Below are positions 1 through 10,816 of a DNA stretch of 64,000 nt, in pieces. The stretch lies in the NCBI RefSeq assembly GCF_026016465.1, contig NZ_CP100390.1, positions 930,001 through 994,000 on the forward strand, written 5' to 3'. The notes under the pieces were generated by a model. The model ran no database searches. It was not told where the DNA came from and saw only the letters and a list, made by a program, of their open reading frames with translations. The stretch is from Alkalimarinus alittae (GTDB taxonomy: Bacteria; Pseudomonadota; Gammaproteobacteria; Pseudomonadales; Oleiphilaceae). Made by a program: the position numbers and the translations under genes. The number at the start of each line of letters is the position of its first letter. Position 1 is the first letter of the stretch.

Positions 1-3000
1 TGTGGGTCGGGGCATTTTTTGCTAACCAGCTTTGAAAGAGTTTTTGATGACTGGTTAAAGCGAGAGCCAGGCACCAATAGTCGAGAGCTCGCACAAAGGG
101 CATTAGACGTTGTACATGGTGTCGATATTAACCCCTATGCTATTGCGATATGCCGATTTCGATTGTTTATTGCAGCCATGAAAGCGGCAGGGTCAAGCAA
201 GGTAATAGATGCGCCAAATTTTCATTTCAACTTGGCTTGTGGTGACTCTTTGCTGCATGGTCGTCGATGGCAGACATGGGGAACACAAACAGATTTGATT
301 GATGAAGACCCGATCAAGCATGTCCTTGAGGTCGAGGACAAAGACAAGCTGCAGAAAATTTTAGGTCAGCAATACCATGTCGTTGTAGGTAATCCACCTT
401 ATATAGTTGTTCGTGATAAAGCGCTTAATCAAGCCTACCGGGATAGATATTCAACATGCCATAGGCAGTACTCATTAGGCGTACCTTTTACTGAAAGGTT
501 TTTTGACTTAGCTATTGATTCATCGTTTGATAATAGAGCTGGATATGTAGGTATGATCACTGCAAATGGCTTTATGAAGAGGGAGTTCGGAAAGAAACTA
601 ATTGAATCATTTTTATCCAAAATATTAGTTACGCATATTATTGATACATCCGGAGCCTTTATACCAGGGCACGGGACTCCCACGGTAATTTTGTTCGGAA
701 GAAATCAAACTGTTGATGATATTGTTAAGTTGAGGGTTGTAATGGGAGTCAAAGCAGAACCCATAACTCCAACCAGACCTGAAGACGGAAAAGTCTGGCA
801 GTCAATAATAACCCATCTTCAATCAGATGGTGGGGGGGAGGAATATACAACTGTAGTTGATAAAGACCGCAGCGACTATAAAAAGCACCCATGGAGTTTA
901 ACGGGCGGTGGTGCAAGTGAGTTAAAGCAAAAAATTGATCTCTGCGAGAATCTAAACCTTGGAGACATAGTCGCTGAAATCGGATTTGGAGTTGTTACCA
1001 GAGAAGATGATGCGTTTTGTATATCTGAATCCGTATGTCGTAGATATGGACTCAACCCAAAATTCATTAAGCCTATTGTAGAAGGGGAGGCTGTTAGGGA
1101 TTGGTCTGTTGTAGATCCTGAATATGGTATTTGGCCTTATGATGAAGAAACTCTCTCTGTGACTAATGATATCAATGTGAAAAAGTCATTGTGGCCGCTA
1201 AAATCCAGGCTTTCTTCTCGTGTTGCATATGGGAAGACCCAACTGGAACATGGCAAATCCTGGTATGAGTATTCAATGTTTTTTAGTCGCAGGTATAGGG
1301 CGTCATATTTGATTGTGTTTCCTGAGGTTGCCAGTCACAATCATTTCACGCTGGCAAAAGGAGGGGACAAAGTTTTTCGTCAAACAGCTCCCATTATTCG
1401 ACTCGAAGATAGCGAGTTAGTTAAATGCTTACGGTTGCTCGCATATTTGAATAGCTCAATTGCATGTTTTTATATGAAACAGGTAAGCCACCAAAAGCAG
1501 CTCACGGGAGGTGATGGTGTTCGTATAGAGTTCGTTTCAAAGGTCCCGTATCAATTTGCTGGAACTGCATTAAAAAAGTTACCTGTTGCAAATGCACTGT
1601 TTAGTGGGAAATTTGAGAAATTAGTAGTGAAGTATGCAGAAGAGATGGAGTCATGTGCAAGATATATTAGCGTGAACTTTGCCGCTAAATCATTGGAGCA
1701 AGCTCTGCTGAATGATGGTGATATTGAAGAGAATTTGAATCGATTTCTTACAAAGAAGAAGGCTCTATTATCGAAGATGATTTTACTTCAAGAAGAAATT
1801 GATTGGATAACTTACTCTGCTTTTGGTCTTTGTGAAACGTTACTTATTGGTGATCCAGAAAAATGGGAAAAAGTAGATGTTGAAGTTGGTCAGCGCCCGT
1901 TTGAGATTGTTGAGCAGCAAAATCAAGATGGTTTTGATGTGCCGATGGGCGTCCCATCTCACTGGCCTGAGGATATGCAGGAAAAGTGGAAACAGCGAAT
2001 TGACTGCATCAAAAGTAATAGAGACGTTCGAATAGTTGAAGACCCTAATTATAAACGTCGTTGGATAGGTCGCCAGGGGCTATTCAATAAATCTGCGAAG
2101 CCAGATAATATCCAGAGGGCCTGTAAAAAATGGTTGCTAGAACGAATCGAGCACCAAAGTCTAAATAACGAAGAGCGGCTGTGCACATGTGCGTCCTTGT
2201 CTGACCGATTAAACAAAGATAGTGATTTTATAAAAATCGCAGGTCATTACTCGGGTGAGTCTGATTTTGATAGTCAGTTGCTAGTTAATAAGTTGGTTCA
2301 TGAGGATAGCATTCCTCAATTTTCTGCTGGCAGATACAAAGCAAAGGCAATGCCAAAATTCAGGGCCTGGCAAGAAACCTGGGACAAACAGCGCCAAGAA
2401 GATGCAATAGATGCAGAATTTGGCGTTGATAATCCGTTGTCTGAGCAAGACGCTGAATATCCAGAAAAAGTAGCCGCCTACGAAACTGCCAGAAAACAAG
2501 CCAACCAGAAAAAGGCGGAAGTCGTTGGCGATATTCCACTCCCACCAAAATATGCCGCAGGCGACTTTCGCAAAGCCAGTTACTGGCCACTGCGCGGGAA
2601 ATTAGACGTACCAAAAGAGCGTTTCTTTAGTTTGCCGGGCTGCGAAAAAGACGGCGACTCCACGCTGGTAATTGGTTGGGCAGGTATGAATCACCTGCAA
2701 CGAGCTCAGGCCATTGCCTCTTGGTATCTCGATCGAAAAGAAACGGATGGCTGGGAGGTTGAAAGGCTAAAACCCATGCTCGTCGCCTTAGATGAATTAA
2801 TACCCTGGCTAAAACAATGGCACAACGACATTGACCCGGAATTCGGCGAACGTATGGGTGACCATTACGAAGGTTTTTTATTAGAAGAACTGCGTATGCT
2901 CGATATTAGCCGGGAGGAGTTGCTTACCTGGGAACCGCCAGCGGCCCCTAAAAAGAAACGTGCCACGAAAGCAAGAAAAGCCAAACCGAAAGCTGAAAAC

Positions 3001-3003
3001 TAA
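1..3003 (+). CDS. pglX: PglX, BREX type 2 adenine-specific DNA methyltransferase (5' truncated by window)
   Basis: N6-adenine methyltransferase of the BREX/Pgl phage-defence system; it marks host DNA so that phage DNA is told apart. The frame is open from base 1: the first codons read CGSGHF, the AdoMet-binding motif I, so the true start is upstream and the TTG at 19 is internal. The catalytic motif NPPY lies at about 388-400, within VVVGNPPYIVV. A long target-recognition and C-terminal region follows, ending in a Lys/Ala-rich basic tail. About 1000 codons are visible; family members are roughly 1200, so some 200 N-terminal residues are missing. The stop is 24 bases before pglY, in the same operon. 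The family call rests on the motifs together with the pglY-pglZ-brxD-brxHI context. Confidence 0.93.
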   Translation, partial: CGSGHFLLTSFERVFDDWLKREPGTNSRELAQRALDVVHGVDINPYAIAICRFRLFIAAMKAAGSSKVIDAPNFHFNLACGDSLLHGRRWQTWGTQTDLIDEDPIKHVLEVEDKDKLQKILGQQYHVVVGNPPYIVVRDKALNQAYRDRYSTCHRQYSLGVPFTERFFDLAIDSSFDNRAGYVGMITANGFMKREFGKKLIESFLSKILVTHIIDTSGAFIPGHGTPTVILFGRNQTVDDIVKLRVVMGVKAEPITPTRPEDGKVWQSIITHLQSDGGGEEYTTVVDKDRSDYKKHPWSLTGGGASELKQKIDLCENLNLGDIVAEIGFGVVTREDDAFCISESVCRRYGLNPKFIKPIVEGEAVRDWSVVDPEYGIWPYDEETLSVTNDINVKKSLWPLKSRLSSRVAYGKTQLEHGKSWYEYSMFFSRRYRASYLIVFPEVASHNHFTLAKGGDKVFRQTAPIIRLEDSELVKCLRLLAYLNSSIACFYMKQVSHQKQLTGGDGVRIEFVSKVPYQFAGTALKKLPVANALFSGKFEKLVVKYAEEMESCARYISVNFAAKSLEQALLNDGDIEENLNRFLTKKKALLSKMILLQEEIDWITYSAFGLCETLLIGDPEKWEKVDVEVGQRPFEIVEQQNQDGFDVPMGVPSHWPEDMQEKWKQRIDCIKSNRDVRIVEDPNYKRRWIGRQGLFNKSAKPDNIQRACKKWLLERIEHQSLNNEERLCTCASLSDRLNKDSDFIKIAGHYSGESDFDSQLLVNKLVHEDSIPQFSAGRYKAKAMPKFRAWQETWDKQRQEDAIDAEFGVDNPLSEQDAEYPEKVAAYETARKQANQKKAEVVGDIPLPPKYAAGDFRKASYWPLRGKLDVPKERFFSLPGCEKDGDSTLVIGWAGMNHLQRAQAIASWYLDRKETDGWEVERLKPMLVALDELIPWLKQWHNDIDPEFGERMGDHYEGFLLEELRMLDISREELLTWEPPAAPKKKRATKARKAKPKAEN

Positions 3004-3027
3004 GTCAAGGGATAAGGATAAGAAAAC

Positions 3028-6000
3028 ATGACACTGATTAAAGACCTGATTGATATCCCGGAGAAAGTTCAGCGAGGGGATTTTGTATTGAACCTATCCA
3101 GCGGTTTGGCGGAAGAGGCCATTGCCCAGACCCTTGCTCAATATGTAGTGACGCCCCAACTTGAGAAGTCATTTGAAGATGCCTTGAGCTTTATTAAGAG
3201 TACCGTTGTCGGAAACCAGAATCGACAAAAGGGCGCTTATTTACACGGCAGCTTTGGTAGCGGTAAATCGCACTTTATGGCGGTACTGCATTTATTGTTG
3301 CAGGGGAATACCCAAGCCAGAGAAATAAATGAACTAGCCCCAGCCGTTGCCAAACACGACCATTGGCTGCAGAAAAGCAACATCTTACTGGTGCCTTACC
3401 ATATGATCGGTGCGGCCAGTATTGAGTCAGGCATTTTGGGTGGATACGCCAAACATATCAAAAAACTGCACCCTGAAGCGCCCATTCCTGGTTTTTACAT
3501 GAGTCACCGCTTATTTGAGAATGCCAAGCAGCTCAGAGAAAGTATGGGCGATGAGGTTTTCTTTAATACCTTGAATAAAGGCGCTGGCGCAGTAGCTGAA
3601 GATGATGGGTGGGGCGACCTGGCCAGTGGATGGGATGCCATAAGTTTTGATGCCGTATTAAACGACCAATCAGGTGATGAAGACAAAACTCGCCTGGTGA
3701 GTGATTTAGTGGGTACACTCTTTAGCTCGATGGCGGATATGGCGAACACCGAATACGGTGGTTATGTCGATTTTGATGAAGGCCTGCGGGTGATGACTAA
3801 CCACGCGAAAGCGCTGGGTTACGATGCCGTGGTGTTGTTCCTGGATGAATTAATCCTATGGCTGGCAAGTCACTTGTCTGATCAAAAGTTTATTGCCGGT
3901 AATATACAAAAGGTGGTGAAGCTGGTTGAAGCCAGTGAGCCAAGAGCCTTGCCCATTGCCAGCTTTATTGCCCGACAGCGTGATTTAAGAGAATTTGTAG
4001 GGGACCAATACACTGGTACCGAGCAGCAGATTCTAAGTGACTCCTTGAAGTATTGGGAAGGACGCTTCCATACCATTACCCTGGAAGATCGTAACCTGCC
4101 AGTGATCGCAGAGAAACGTTTGTTAAAGCCTATCGATGAGTCTGCGAAGAACCAAATAAACGCGGCATTCAGTTCGATGGATACCAAGATGCGAGAGGAG
4201 GTGCATAACATCCTGCTTACAAATCAAGGAGACCGTGAAATGTTCCGGTCTTTGTATCCTTTTAGTCCGGCACTGGTGCAAGCGTTGGTTGCGCTTTCAT
4301 CGGCATTGCAACGTGAGCGTACTGCATTAAAAGTGATGCTGATGTTGTTGGTTGATCAGCGCGAAACCCTGGAACTAGGCAGTTGTATCCCCGTGGGGGA
4401 TTTGTATGATGTGATCGGGTCCGAAGCTGAGCCGTTCTCTGAAGCGATGCGCATCCATTTCGATAATGCCAAAAACCTTTTTGAGCGTAAGCTAATCCCC
4501 TTACTCGAAGAAGAGCATCACATCATCTTCGCCAACTTAAATGATTTGTCAGACACGGATACGTCTAAACGTGCGTTTAGTAATGATATGCGTTTAATTA
4601 AAACGCTTTTGTTGTCAGCGTTGGTACCCGAGGTTGAGTGTTTTAAACAGCTTACCGCAAATAAATTGGCGGCGCTTAATCACGGTACCATTAAATCACC
4701 CATTCCTGGGCGAGAAACCCAAACTGTATTACAAAAATGTCGCAAGTGGGCAGGTAGGGTCGGCGAAATTAAGATCAGTGACGATGCAAACCCGACCATT
4801 GCTATTCAGCTGTCTGGTGTCGACACTGAGAGTATTTTGGAGCCTGCTAGAATTAACGACAATACAGGGGCACGACGAAAACTCGTCAAAGACATGGTGT
4901 TTGAGTCGTTTGGTATTCAAGATGATAACCAGTTATTCCTTGAGCACAAATTTCAATGGAATGGCACACACAGGCGTGTGGAAGTTTTGTTTCAAAACAT
5001 TCGTGAGATTTCTGACAATACGACTTTTGAGGCACGAGGAGACGATTGGAAGGTCATCATTGATTTTCCATTTGATATGGAAAACCACTCGCCAGCGGAC
5101 GATAAGGCCCGAATCCAGGATTATGAGGCCGCAGGAAATTCTGCCAGAACCCTATGCTGGTTGCCCTATTTCTTGAGTCAAAATGCGCAACGAGATCTAG
5201 GTAATCTGGTCACCCTGGAATATGTGCTAAAAAATGAGGATCGGTTTAATTCCTTCAGCAAACACCTAAGCCCTGTGGATCGTGCGCAAGCGAGAACACT
5301 CCTTGAAAATCAACGCAGTCAATTACGCCAGCGTATTAAAGATTATTTGGCAGGGGCCTATGGTGCTGCCGAGCCAATTCCAGGTTCGCTAGATGACAGT
5401 GGTTCCCTGGAAAATCAAATTTACTCTTTGGAGGCAGGGTTTAGTCCTCGTTTGCCTATTGGCAGTAATTTAGGAAAAGCATTTGATAATTTACTTGGCC
5501 AGGCATTGAATTTTCAGTACCCAGACCACCCGGAATTTGATAGCGAAGTAAGGTTGAATGATTTGGGCAAGGTCTTTGAGCAGTTGCGCAGAGCTATGCA
5601 TGCAACCAACGGCCGCATAGATGTTGATGGGCCACTTAGGTCGTTAATGCGCTCTATTGCACAGCCACTAAATTTGGGAGAGATGCACGAGCGTCACTTT
5701 ATCTTTAAGCCAGACTGGCCTCAGCACCTCACTAGAGAATTAGCCAAGGATGAATTTGCTGGTGACCCAGTTACGGTTAAGCGGCTTCGTGCAGCGATTG
5801 ACCAACCCACACCCAAGGGGCTACCTGATATGCTGCAAAACCTGCTAATAATGGTGTTTGCAGAGCATGGACAATACGCATTTACTTATCATGGTGGCGA
5901 TTACGGTGATGTCGTTATCAAAGATATTCGAGATGACCTGGTATTAATCAAGCAGGATTTAGCAGAGCCCACAGTCTGGAAGCAGGGGATCGATAATGCA

Positions 6001-6699
6001 GCGGCTGTATTTGGTATTACGGTAAATGCCCTGAGAACAGCTAACCACCAAAATGCGCTACAAAAGGATGTGTTGGATACAGTTAATCGTGAAATACATG
6101 ACGCAGAGCAGCTGGTCGCTGAAATAAAAACAGCGCTGAATAGACTGGGTCAAGGTTTGCAATGTAAACGTTTGCAGAATGCAGAGTATGCTCATTCTCT
6201 TGTTAAGGAATTAAAGGATAAGGAAGGCGCAGAGTTAGTAAAAGCGTTGGCAGAAATTAAGCCAGTCACTAGCTTGTCAGCCCTGGCAAAAAGTCTGTCG
6301 TCTTCAGCGAGTGTGACTCAGTCTATTCAAGACAATAACTGGCAATTGTTAGAGAGTGTTTGGTCATCTTCTGGTAACGATGGCAAAGTTATCAAGAAAC
6401 AGGTTTGCGATGCTTTGGCTGCTGATGAACTCGTCACTTCGTTAGCCCCGGCGCTGAGGCAAGCACAAACTGACGCCACTAACATCATTACAGCTCAAGT
6501 ACCAAAAACAGAACCCCCCGCTGCACCTAACCCGATACAGGGAACTCCTCGGAGTAGAGTTGTGTCTCAACAGCAAAAGTCTGGTCTCAATGTTGCTCAA
6601 GCTAAAAGCTTGTTTGCGAAAATAGAACAGGACCTAGGGGAAGATTGCAGGCTTGATGTAAGTTATACCATTACTAAAACAGACGGCAGTGGGAGCTAA
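3028..6699 (+). CDS. pglY: PglY, BREX type 2 P-loop ATPase
   Basis: Large ATPase of BREX type 2, the counterpart of BrxC in type 1 systems, thought to act in the defence complex with PglX and PglZ. The protein has 1223 residues. Walker A is GSFGSGKS at residues 74-81, and a Walker B-like VVLFLDELILWL lies near residue 275. The long C-terminal half has no motif I recognise, though its last third looks helical. An AAGGA ribosome site precedes the ATG. It sits 24 bases after pglX and 5 bases before pglZ, so it is co-transcribed. Length and order match type 2 systems, where this gene always stands between pglX and pglZ. Confidence 0.93.
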   Translation: MTLIKDLIDIPEKVQRGDFVLNLSSGLAEEAIAQTLAQYVVTPQLEKSFEDALSFIKSTVVGNQNRQKGAYLHGSFGSGKSHFMAVLHLLLQGNTQAREINELAPAVAKHDHWLQKSNILLVPYHMIGAASIESGILGGYAKHIKKLHPEAPIPGFYMSHRLFENAKQLRESMGDEVFFNTLNKGAGAVAEDDGWGDLASGWDAISFDAVLNDQSGDEDKTRLVSDLVGTLFSSMADMANTEYGGYVDFDEGLRVMTNHAKALGYDAVVLFLDELILWLASHLSDQKFIAGNIQKVVKLVEASEPRALPIASFIARQRDLREFVGDQYTGTEQQILSDSLKYWEGRFHTITLEDRNLPVIAEKRLLKPIDESAKNQINAAFSSMDTKMREEVHNILLTNQGDREMFRSLYPFSPALVQALVALSSALQRERTALKVMLMLLVDQRETLELGSCIPVGDLYDVIGSEAEPFSEAMRIHFDNAKNLFERKLIPLLEEEHHIIFANLNDLSDTDTSKRAFSNDMRLIKTLLLSALVPEVECFKQLTANKLAALNHGTIKSPIPGRETQTVLQKCRKWAGRVGEIKISDDANPTIAIQLSGVDTESILEPARINDNTGARRKLVKDMVFESFGIQDDNQLFLEHKFQWNGTHRRVEVLFQNIREISDNTTFEARGDDWKVIIDFPFDMENHSPADDKARIQDYEAAGNSARTLCWLPYFLSQNAQRDLGNLVTLEYVLKNEDRFNSFSKHLSPVDRAQARTLLENQRSQLRQRIKDYLAGAYGAAEPIPGSLDDSGSLENQIYSLEAGFSPRLPIGSNLGKAFDNLLGQALNFQYPDHPEFDSEVRLNDLGKVFEQLRRAMHATNGRIDVDGPLRSLMRSIAQPLNLGEMHERHFIFKPDWPQHLTRELAKDEFAGDPVTVKRLRAAIDQPTPKGLPDMLQNLLIMVFAEHGQYAFTYHGGDYGDVVIKDIRDDLVLIKQDLAEPTVWKQGIDNAAAVFGITVNALRTANHQNALQKDVLDTVNREIHDAEQLVAEIKTALNRLGQGLQCKRLQNAEYAHSLVKELKDKEGAELVKALAEIKPVTSLSALAKSLSSSASVTQSIQDNNWQLLESVWSSSGNDGKVIKKQVCDALAADELVTSLAPALRQAQTDATNIITAQVPKTEPPAAPNPIQGTPRSRVVSQQQKSGLNVAQAKSLFAKIEQDLGEDCRLDVSYTITKTDGSGS

Positions 6700-6704
6700 A
6701 ATAA

Positions 6705-9479
6705 ATGCAAAGTGCTCAAGCATCTGCTGTGCATGCGCCAATGCCAATCACGACGCAGCTACAGGCAATTTTTCTGAAAGATCAACAAGCCGACTGTGTG
6801 GCTATTGTGTGGCCCGAAGAATTAACCAATCGTGAAATGGTTGCCACCATTGATGGTAGAGCAACTCGGTTTGTTTACTGCCCATCTGAACTGGCAATAA
6901 GAGAAGCTTTAGTTGAGCATACGAAACAGCGTGAATCAGATAAAAACAAAGAACGATTGGTACTGTTATCAAAGTTTGATGAAGTGCATCTTGCTAAAGA
7001 TGTATTAGCCCGTATTTGGAAAAATGAGCCTCAGCGTATTAGTCCCTGGAAAACCCTGCAGCAGTTAATTAAGGTTAGAGATGTTGACCCCCGGCTAACC
7101 AAGAAAAACGGCCGGTGGATGGCGGAAGCGTTACTAAATCGGTTTGATAAATACCATCAGCAAATGACTTTCGGTGAGGTGCTCGATACTGAAAGTGCTT
7201 GGCAAGCACTAGCGCTAGGCTACCTAAACTACTGTGAGCCGGTTATGGATTTGCAGTCACTTTTTCAATGGTCTATTCAAAATGACGAGCGAGCTCTTGT
7301 TAATGCGTTGCCAGAGGATATCAAGCTTAATCTTGGTGTGTGGTTGAATTTCGGATTACCCAAATTAAGTGAACTTGTTCATACCATTCTTTTAGGCAAG
7401 CAAAATGAAAGTTTGTTATCAATTGCGCTAGCTTGTTCGGTGTTGTATCACGAAGATATTCAAAAAACGTCTTTAATAGATTTGACCGCACTTCATACTG
7501 CCAGAGGAATGTTTAAATCCCAATTTTTAGGTGGAAGTAATTTTAATGAAAGTTTGTTACAAACGCTTGGATTAGAAGCCAGCTTATTTGCTAACAAAGT
7601 GGTTACATCGACAGGTTATAAACCGGTAAATATTGCTTTAGGTGAAGCGGAACAGATATTAGCCAGCATAGACATAATCGACGCCATTGAGCTATCGCCT
7701 GTATTACCCGGGAGTCTTAATAAACGACTAGACCGTTTTGCTTTATCACTGGAGGATGCGCTTAATGACGGTGAAACTCATAAGGCGGATTGCAGCTTTT
7801 CTTATATAAAAGACCACAGCTTTACCAAGTTAGATGCTAAGAAAGAACTATTGCGGCGAGCGAGCATGGCTTTGCGATTGGTTCGTTGGTTAAGTTCGGC
7901 TGAGGATGCGTTGATTGATGCGGCAAGTTCAATAAATCACTATATGCGTGAGGGCTGCTATTCTGATTGGGGTAGGTCACTGCTGTGGTCCGGTGATGTG
8001 CATGAAAAACTGAACCAAGTCTATCAAAGGATTTCTGAAGAGGCAGGTAAACGAAGAGAGCAGCAAAATAAAACGTTTTCTTCGCAATTAACACCTCTTT
8101 CGCGAGGGGACACGATAGATGATCGGTTTATACCTGTTGAACAAGCTATTGACCGATTAGTTATCCCCGTTGCTGACCAAAGCCCGGTATTACTGCTGGT
8201 ATTAGATGGCATGAGTGAGGCCGTATATCGGGAGCTAACGGAGGATCTTCTAAAGCATCACTGGCTGGAAATACGAGAAAAAAGTCGCCAGGATGAGTGT
8301 TGCTTGGTGTCTGCTTTCCCTACTATTACCAAAGTGAGTCGTTGTTCTTTATTGTCTGGTCGATTAGCGTCAGGCGTCGCAGTTGATGAAAAACTCGCGT
8401 TTAAAGAACATCCTTCTTTGAAAAAAATCGCATCGACAAAGTTTCCTCCCACACTCTTCCATAAACAAGATTTACAACAAACGCGCAGTGTGGCTTTGAA
8501 TAACGAGGTGAGAGCAAAACTGGCGAGTACAGAGCACAGGGTATTAGCTGCCGTGATTAACGCTGTAGATGACCATTTATCCAGCGGTTCTCAGGTATCC
8601 GTTGCTTGGACCTTGGACGCCATCCCATTATTAAGGCAGGTTCTTGAAGCGGCGAGAGAGGCTGGTCGAGTCGTGATTTTTACTAGTGATCATGGTCATG
8701 TTCTAGATCATGACTCTGTGTATCAGCAAGCTCAAACAGAAAACGGTGAACGTTATCAGTTGTCGACCGGTCAGCCCAGTGAGTATGAAGTCGCTATTTC
8801 AGGCAAACGAGTGGTTACTGAGACTAACTCTGTCGTTCTGCCTTGGTCAGAACGTCTTCGCTATACCAAATCGAAAAATATGGGTTATCACGGTGGTGGA
8901 AGTCTCCAAGAAGTCGTCATCCCGCTTGGTGTGTATGTGAGTGCCACTGATAGCGATGTTATTGAGGGTTGGTCTCCTGTGGCTAGAAACCTGCCTGAGT
9001 GGTGGTACGAAGAGCTGGCTGTTGAAGAAAACCCTCCGACAGTAATGAGTAAACCTTCGGAGAATACTCGAAAAAGTAAGAAGATCAAGAACGCAGAAGC
9101 AGCGGCAGAAGTCATGGATGATATGTTTGGTATCCCGCCAGAACAAGACAAGGTCTCGACTGAAATTAATACGAGCCCATGGATTAGTGATATTTTTACT
9201 TCAGCTGTTTACCAACAAGCTAAACAACGTGTAGGACGCAATGCGGTCAAGGATGAGCAACTAATGGCGTTGATAGAATTGCTGAGTCAGCAGAATGGAC
9301 AGGCAATGGAAGCGGCCGTGCTCAGACATTTATCCTTACCGAAAATACGTTTGAGAGGATTTTTGGCAGGCGCACAAAAACTATTGAATGTAGATGGTTA
9401 CCCTATACTGTCTGTAGAGCGAGACTCACAAACCATCAAATTGAATCTGACTGATCTGAAAAAACAATTCGAATTATAA
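6705..9479 (+). CDS. pglZ: PglZ, BREX alkaline-phosphatase superfamily protein
   Basis: PglZ is the signature protein of BREX systems; its phosphatase-fold domain is needed for phage exclusion, though its substrate is not settled. The 924-residue protein shows the metal-site motifs expected of the fold: LLVLDGMSEAVY around residues 498-509 and FTSDHGHVLDHD around 659-670. The N-terminal half has no recognisable motif. A serine/lysine-rich linker around residues 780-810 separates the phosphatase domain from a small C-terminal helical domain. The start ATG follows GGGAG in the end of pglY. It lies in the middle of the operon, 17 bases before brxD. Confidence 0.94.
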   Translation: MQSAQASAVHAPMPITTQLQAIFLKDQQADCVAIVWPEELTNREMVATIDGRATRFVYCPSELAIREALVEHTKQRESDKNKERLVLLSKFDEVHLAKDVLARIWKNEPQRISPWKTLQQLIKVRDVDPRLTKKNGRWMAEALLNRFDKYHQQMTFGEVLDTESAWQALALGYLNYCEPVMDLQSLFQWSIQNDERALVNALPEDIKLNLGVWLNFGLPKLSELVHTILLGKQNESLLSIALACSVLYHEDIQKTSLIDLTALHTARGMFKSQFLGGSNFNESLLQTLGLEASLFANKVVTSTGYKPVNIALGEAEQILASIDIIDAIELSPVLPGSLNKRLDRFALSLEDALNDGETHKADCSFSYIKDHSFTKLDAKKELLRRASMALRLVRWLSSAEDALIDAASSINHYMREGCYSDWGRSLLWSGDVHEKLNQVYQRISEEAGKRREQQNKTFSSQLTPLSRGDTIDDRFIPVEQAIDRLVIPVADQSPVLLLVLDGMSEAVYRELTEDLLKHHWLEIREKSRQDECCLVSAFPTITKVSRCSLLSGRLASGVAVDEKLAFKEHPSLKKIASTKFPPTLFHKQDLQQTRSVALNNEVRAKLASTEHRVLAAVINAVDDHLSSGSQVSVAWTLDAIPLLRQVLEAAREAGRVVIFTSDHGHVLDHDSVYQQAQTENGERYQLSTGQPSEYEVAISGKRVVTETNSVVLPWSERLRYTKSKNMGYHGGGSLQEVVIPLGVYVSATDSDVIEGWSPVARNLPEWWYEELAVEENPPTVMSKPSENTRKSKKIKNAEAAAEVMDDMFGIPPEQDKVSTEINTSPWISDIFTSAVYQQAKQRVGRNAVKDEQLMALIELLSQQNGQAMEAAVLRHLSLPKIRLRGFLAGAQKLLNVDGYPILSVERDSQTIKLNLTDLKKQFEL

Positions 9480-9496
9480 TTGAGAGATAACTAGCA

Positions 9497-10816
9497 ATGG
9501 GTATTAGCCAGCAACGACGACAAGATATTCTCGATGCATTGCGACGTGGCACGGTACCACAATATGGTCTAGATGCATTGGCGGTTGGTCTGCAGTCTTT
9601 TGAACATGCTTTTGATGAAGAGCTCAGTAAAGTCGCTCGCGGCGGTGCAGTATTTAAGGCAATTAGGGGAGAGTACGGTAGCGGTAAGACCTTCGCGTCA
9701 CGTTGGCTACGGGAGCGAGCTCATAAGTTGGGTTTTGCTTGTGCTGAAGTGCAAATCTCGGAAACTGAAACACCTTTGCATCGACTAGAAACGGTTTATA
9801 GACGATTGATGGAGAGGTTAACCACACCAGATACACCATCCGGTGCGTTTCGCAATATCGTTGAATCCTGGTTTTATACGTTAGAAGAAGATGTGTTATC
9901 TCAAGAGGAGATAGATCCTGATGATGTTGATTCTTTAGTCGCTGCAACAGATGCACTAATGGAGAAACGATTAGGTGAAGTGGTGAGATCAGCCCCTGCA
10001 TTTGCACTTACACTTAGGGCCTATAGAAAAGCATTGGTTGAGGGTGAAGATGAAATTGCAGATGGCTTGCTTGCCTGGATGGCAGGACAACCCAATATTT
10101 CTGCCGCAATAAAACGCTATGCAAAAATAAAAGGCGATATTGACCATTTTGGCGCACTAAGTTTTTTACAGGGCGTCTTAACCATACTAAAAGACTCTGG
10201 CCATCCCGGTTTGTTGCTTGTACTTGATGAGGTAGAAACTCTTCAACGTATGCGGGGGGATGTTAGAGATAAAAGCTTAAACGCATTAAGACAGCTAATG
10301 GATGAGGTAGATAGCGGTCGATTTCCTGGGCTGTATTTGGTAATTACCGGGACACCTGCGTTTTTTGATGGGCCTATGGGTGTTCAACGGTTAGCGCCAC
10401 TGGCCCAGAGGCTGGCGGTCGACTTTGCGACTGATGTGAGGTTTGATAATCCTCGTGCTGTACAAATCCGACTGAAAGGATTCAATCGTGAATCGCTTGA
10501 AGAAGTGGGAGCAAAGGTTAGGGATTTGTACGCAAAAAATACTGCAGCAACAGAGCGAATCGAAACATTGGCAGATAACAACTATATTGCTGATTTAGCA
10601 AATGCAGTGACGGGTAATTTAGGCGGCAAAGTCGGTATTGCACCAAGGATATTTCTGAAAAAGCTTGTTGGTGAGGTGTTAGATCGTATCGATCAGTTTG
10701 ATGATTTTTTTCCAAGAGAACATTATGCGCTGACAATTTCTGATACAGAATTAACGGATGTGGAACGTGCCTCTAAATCTGCTGGTAGTGTCGATGATAT
10801 TGAGCTAGACCTATGA
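9497..10816 (+). CDS. brxD: BrxD, BREX type 2 ATP-binding protein
   Basis: ATP-binding protein specific to type 2 BREX; in the family it is expected to work with the BrxHI helicase. The 439 residues carry Walker A GEYGSGKT at 58-65 and Walker B LLLVLDEVETL near 238-248, followed by RQLMDEVDSGRFPGLYLVITGTP, an ORC/Cdc6-like sensor region. The C-terminal part is winged-helix-like in length but has no clear motif. Its TGA overlaps the brxHI start in ATGA, so translation is probably coupled. Length is normal for the family and the frame is intact. Confidence 0.92.
   Translation: MGISQQRRQDILDALRRGTVPQYGLDALAVGLQSFEHAFDEELSKVARGGAVFKAIRGEYGSGKTFASRWLRERAHKLGFACAEVQISETETPLHRLETVYRRLMERLTTPDTPSGAFRNIVESWFYTLEEDVLSQEEIDPDDVDSLVAATDALMEKRLGEVVRSAPAFALTLRAYRKALVEGEDEIADGLLAWMAGQPNISAAIKRYAKIKGDIDHFGALSFLQGVLTILKDSGHPGLLLVLDEVETLQRMRGDVRDKSLNALRQLMDEVDSGRFPGLYLVITGTPAFFDGPMGVQRLAPLAQRLAVDFATDVRFDNPRAVQIRLKGFNRESLEEVGAKVRDLYAKNTAATERIETLADNNYIADLANAVTGNLGGKVGIAPRIFLKKLVGEVLDRIDQFDDFFPREHYALTISDTELTDVERASKSAGSVDDIELDL

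Noticed and set aside
19-21. TTG at 19 as the start of pglX
   Set aside because: The frame is open to base 1 and encodes the AdoMet motif CGSGHF before it, so the gene begins outside the window.
4634-5176. 180-codon frame inside pglY
   Set aside because: It lies in another frame of a gene with clear family features and has no ribosome site or motif.
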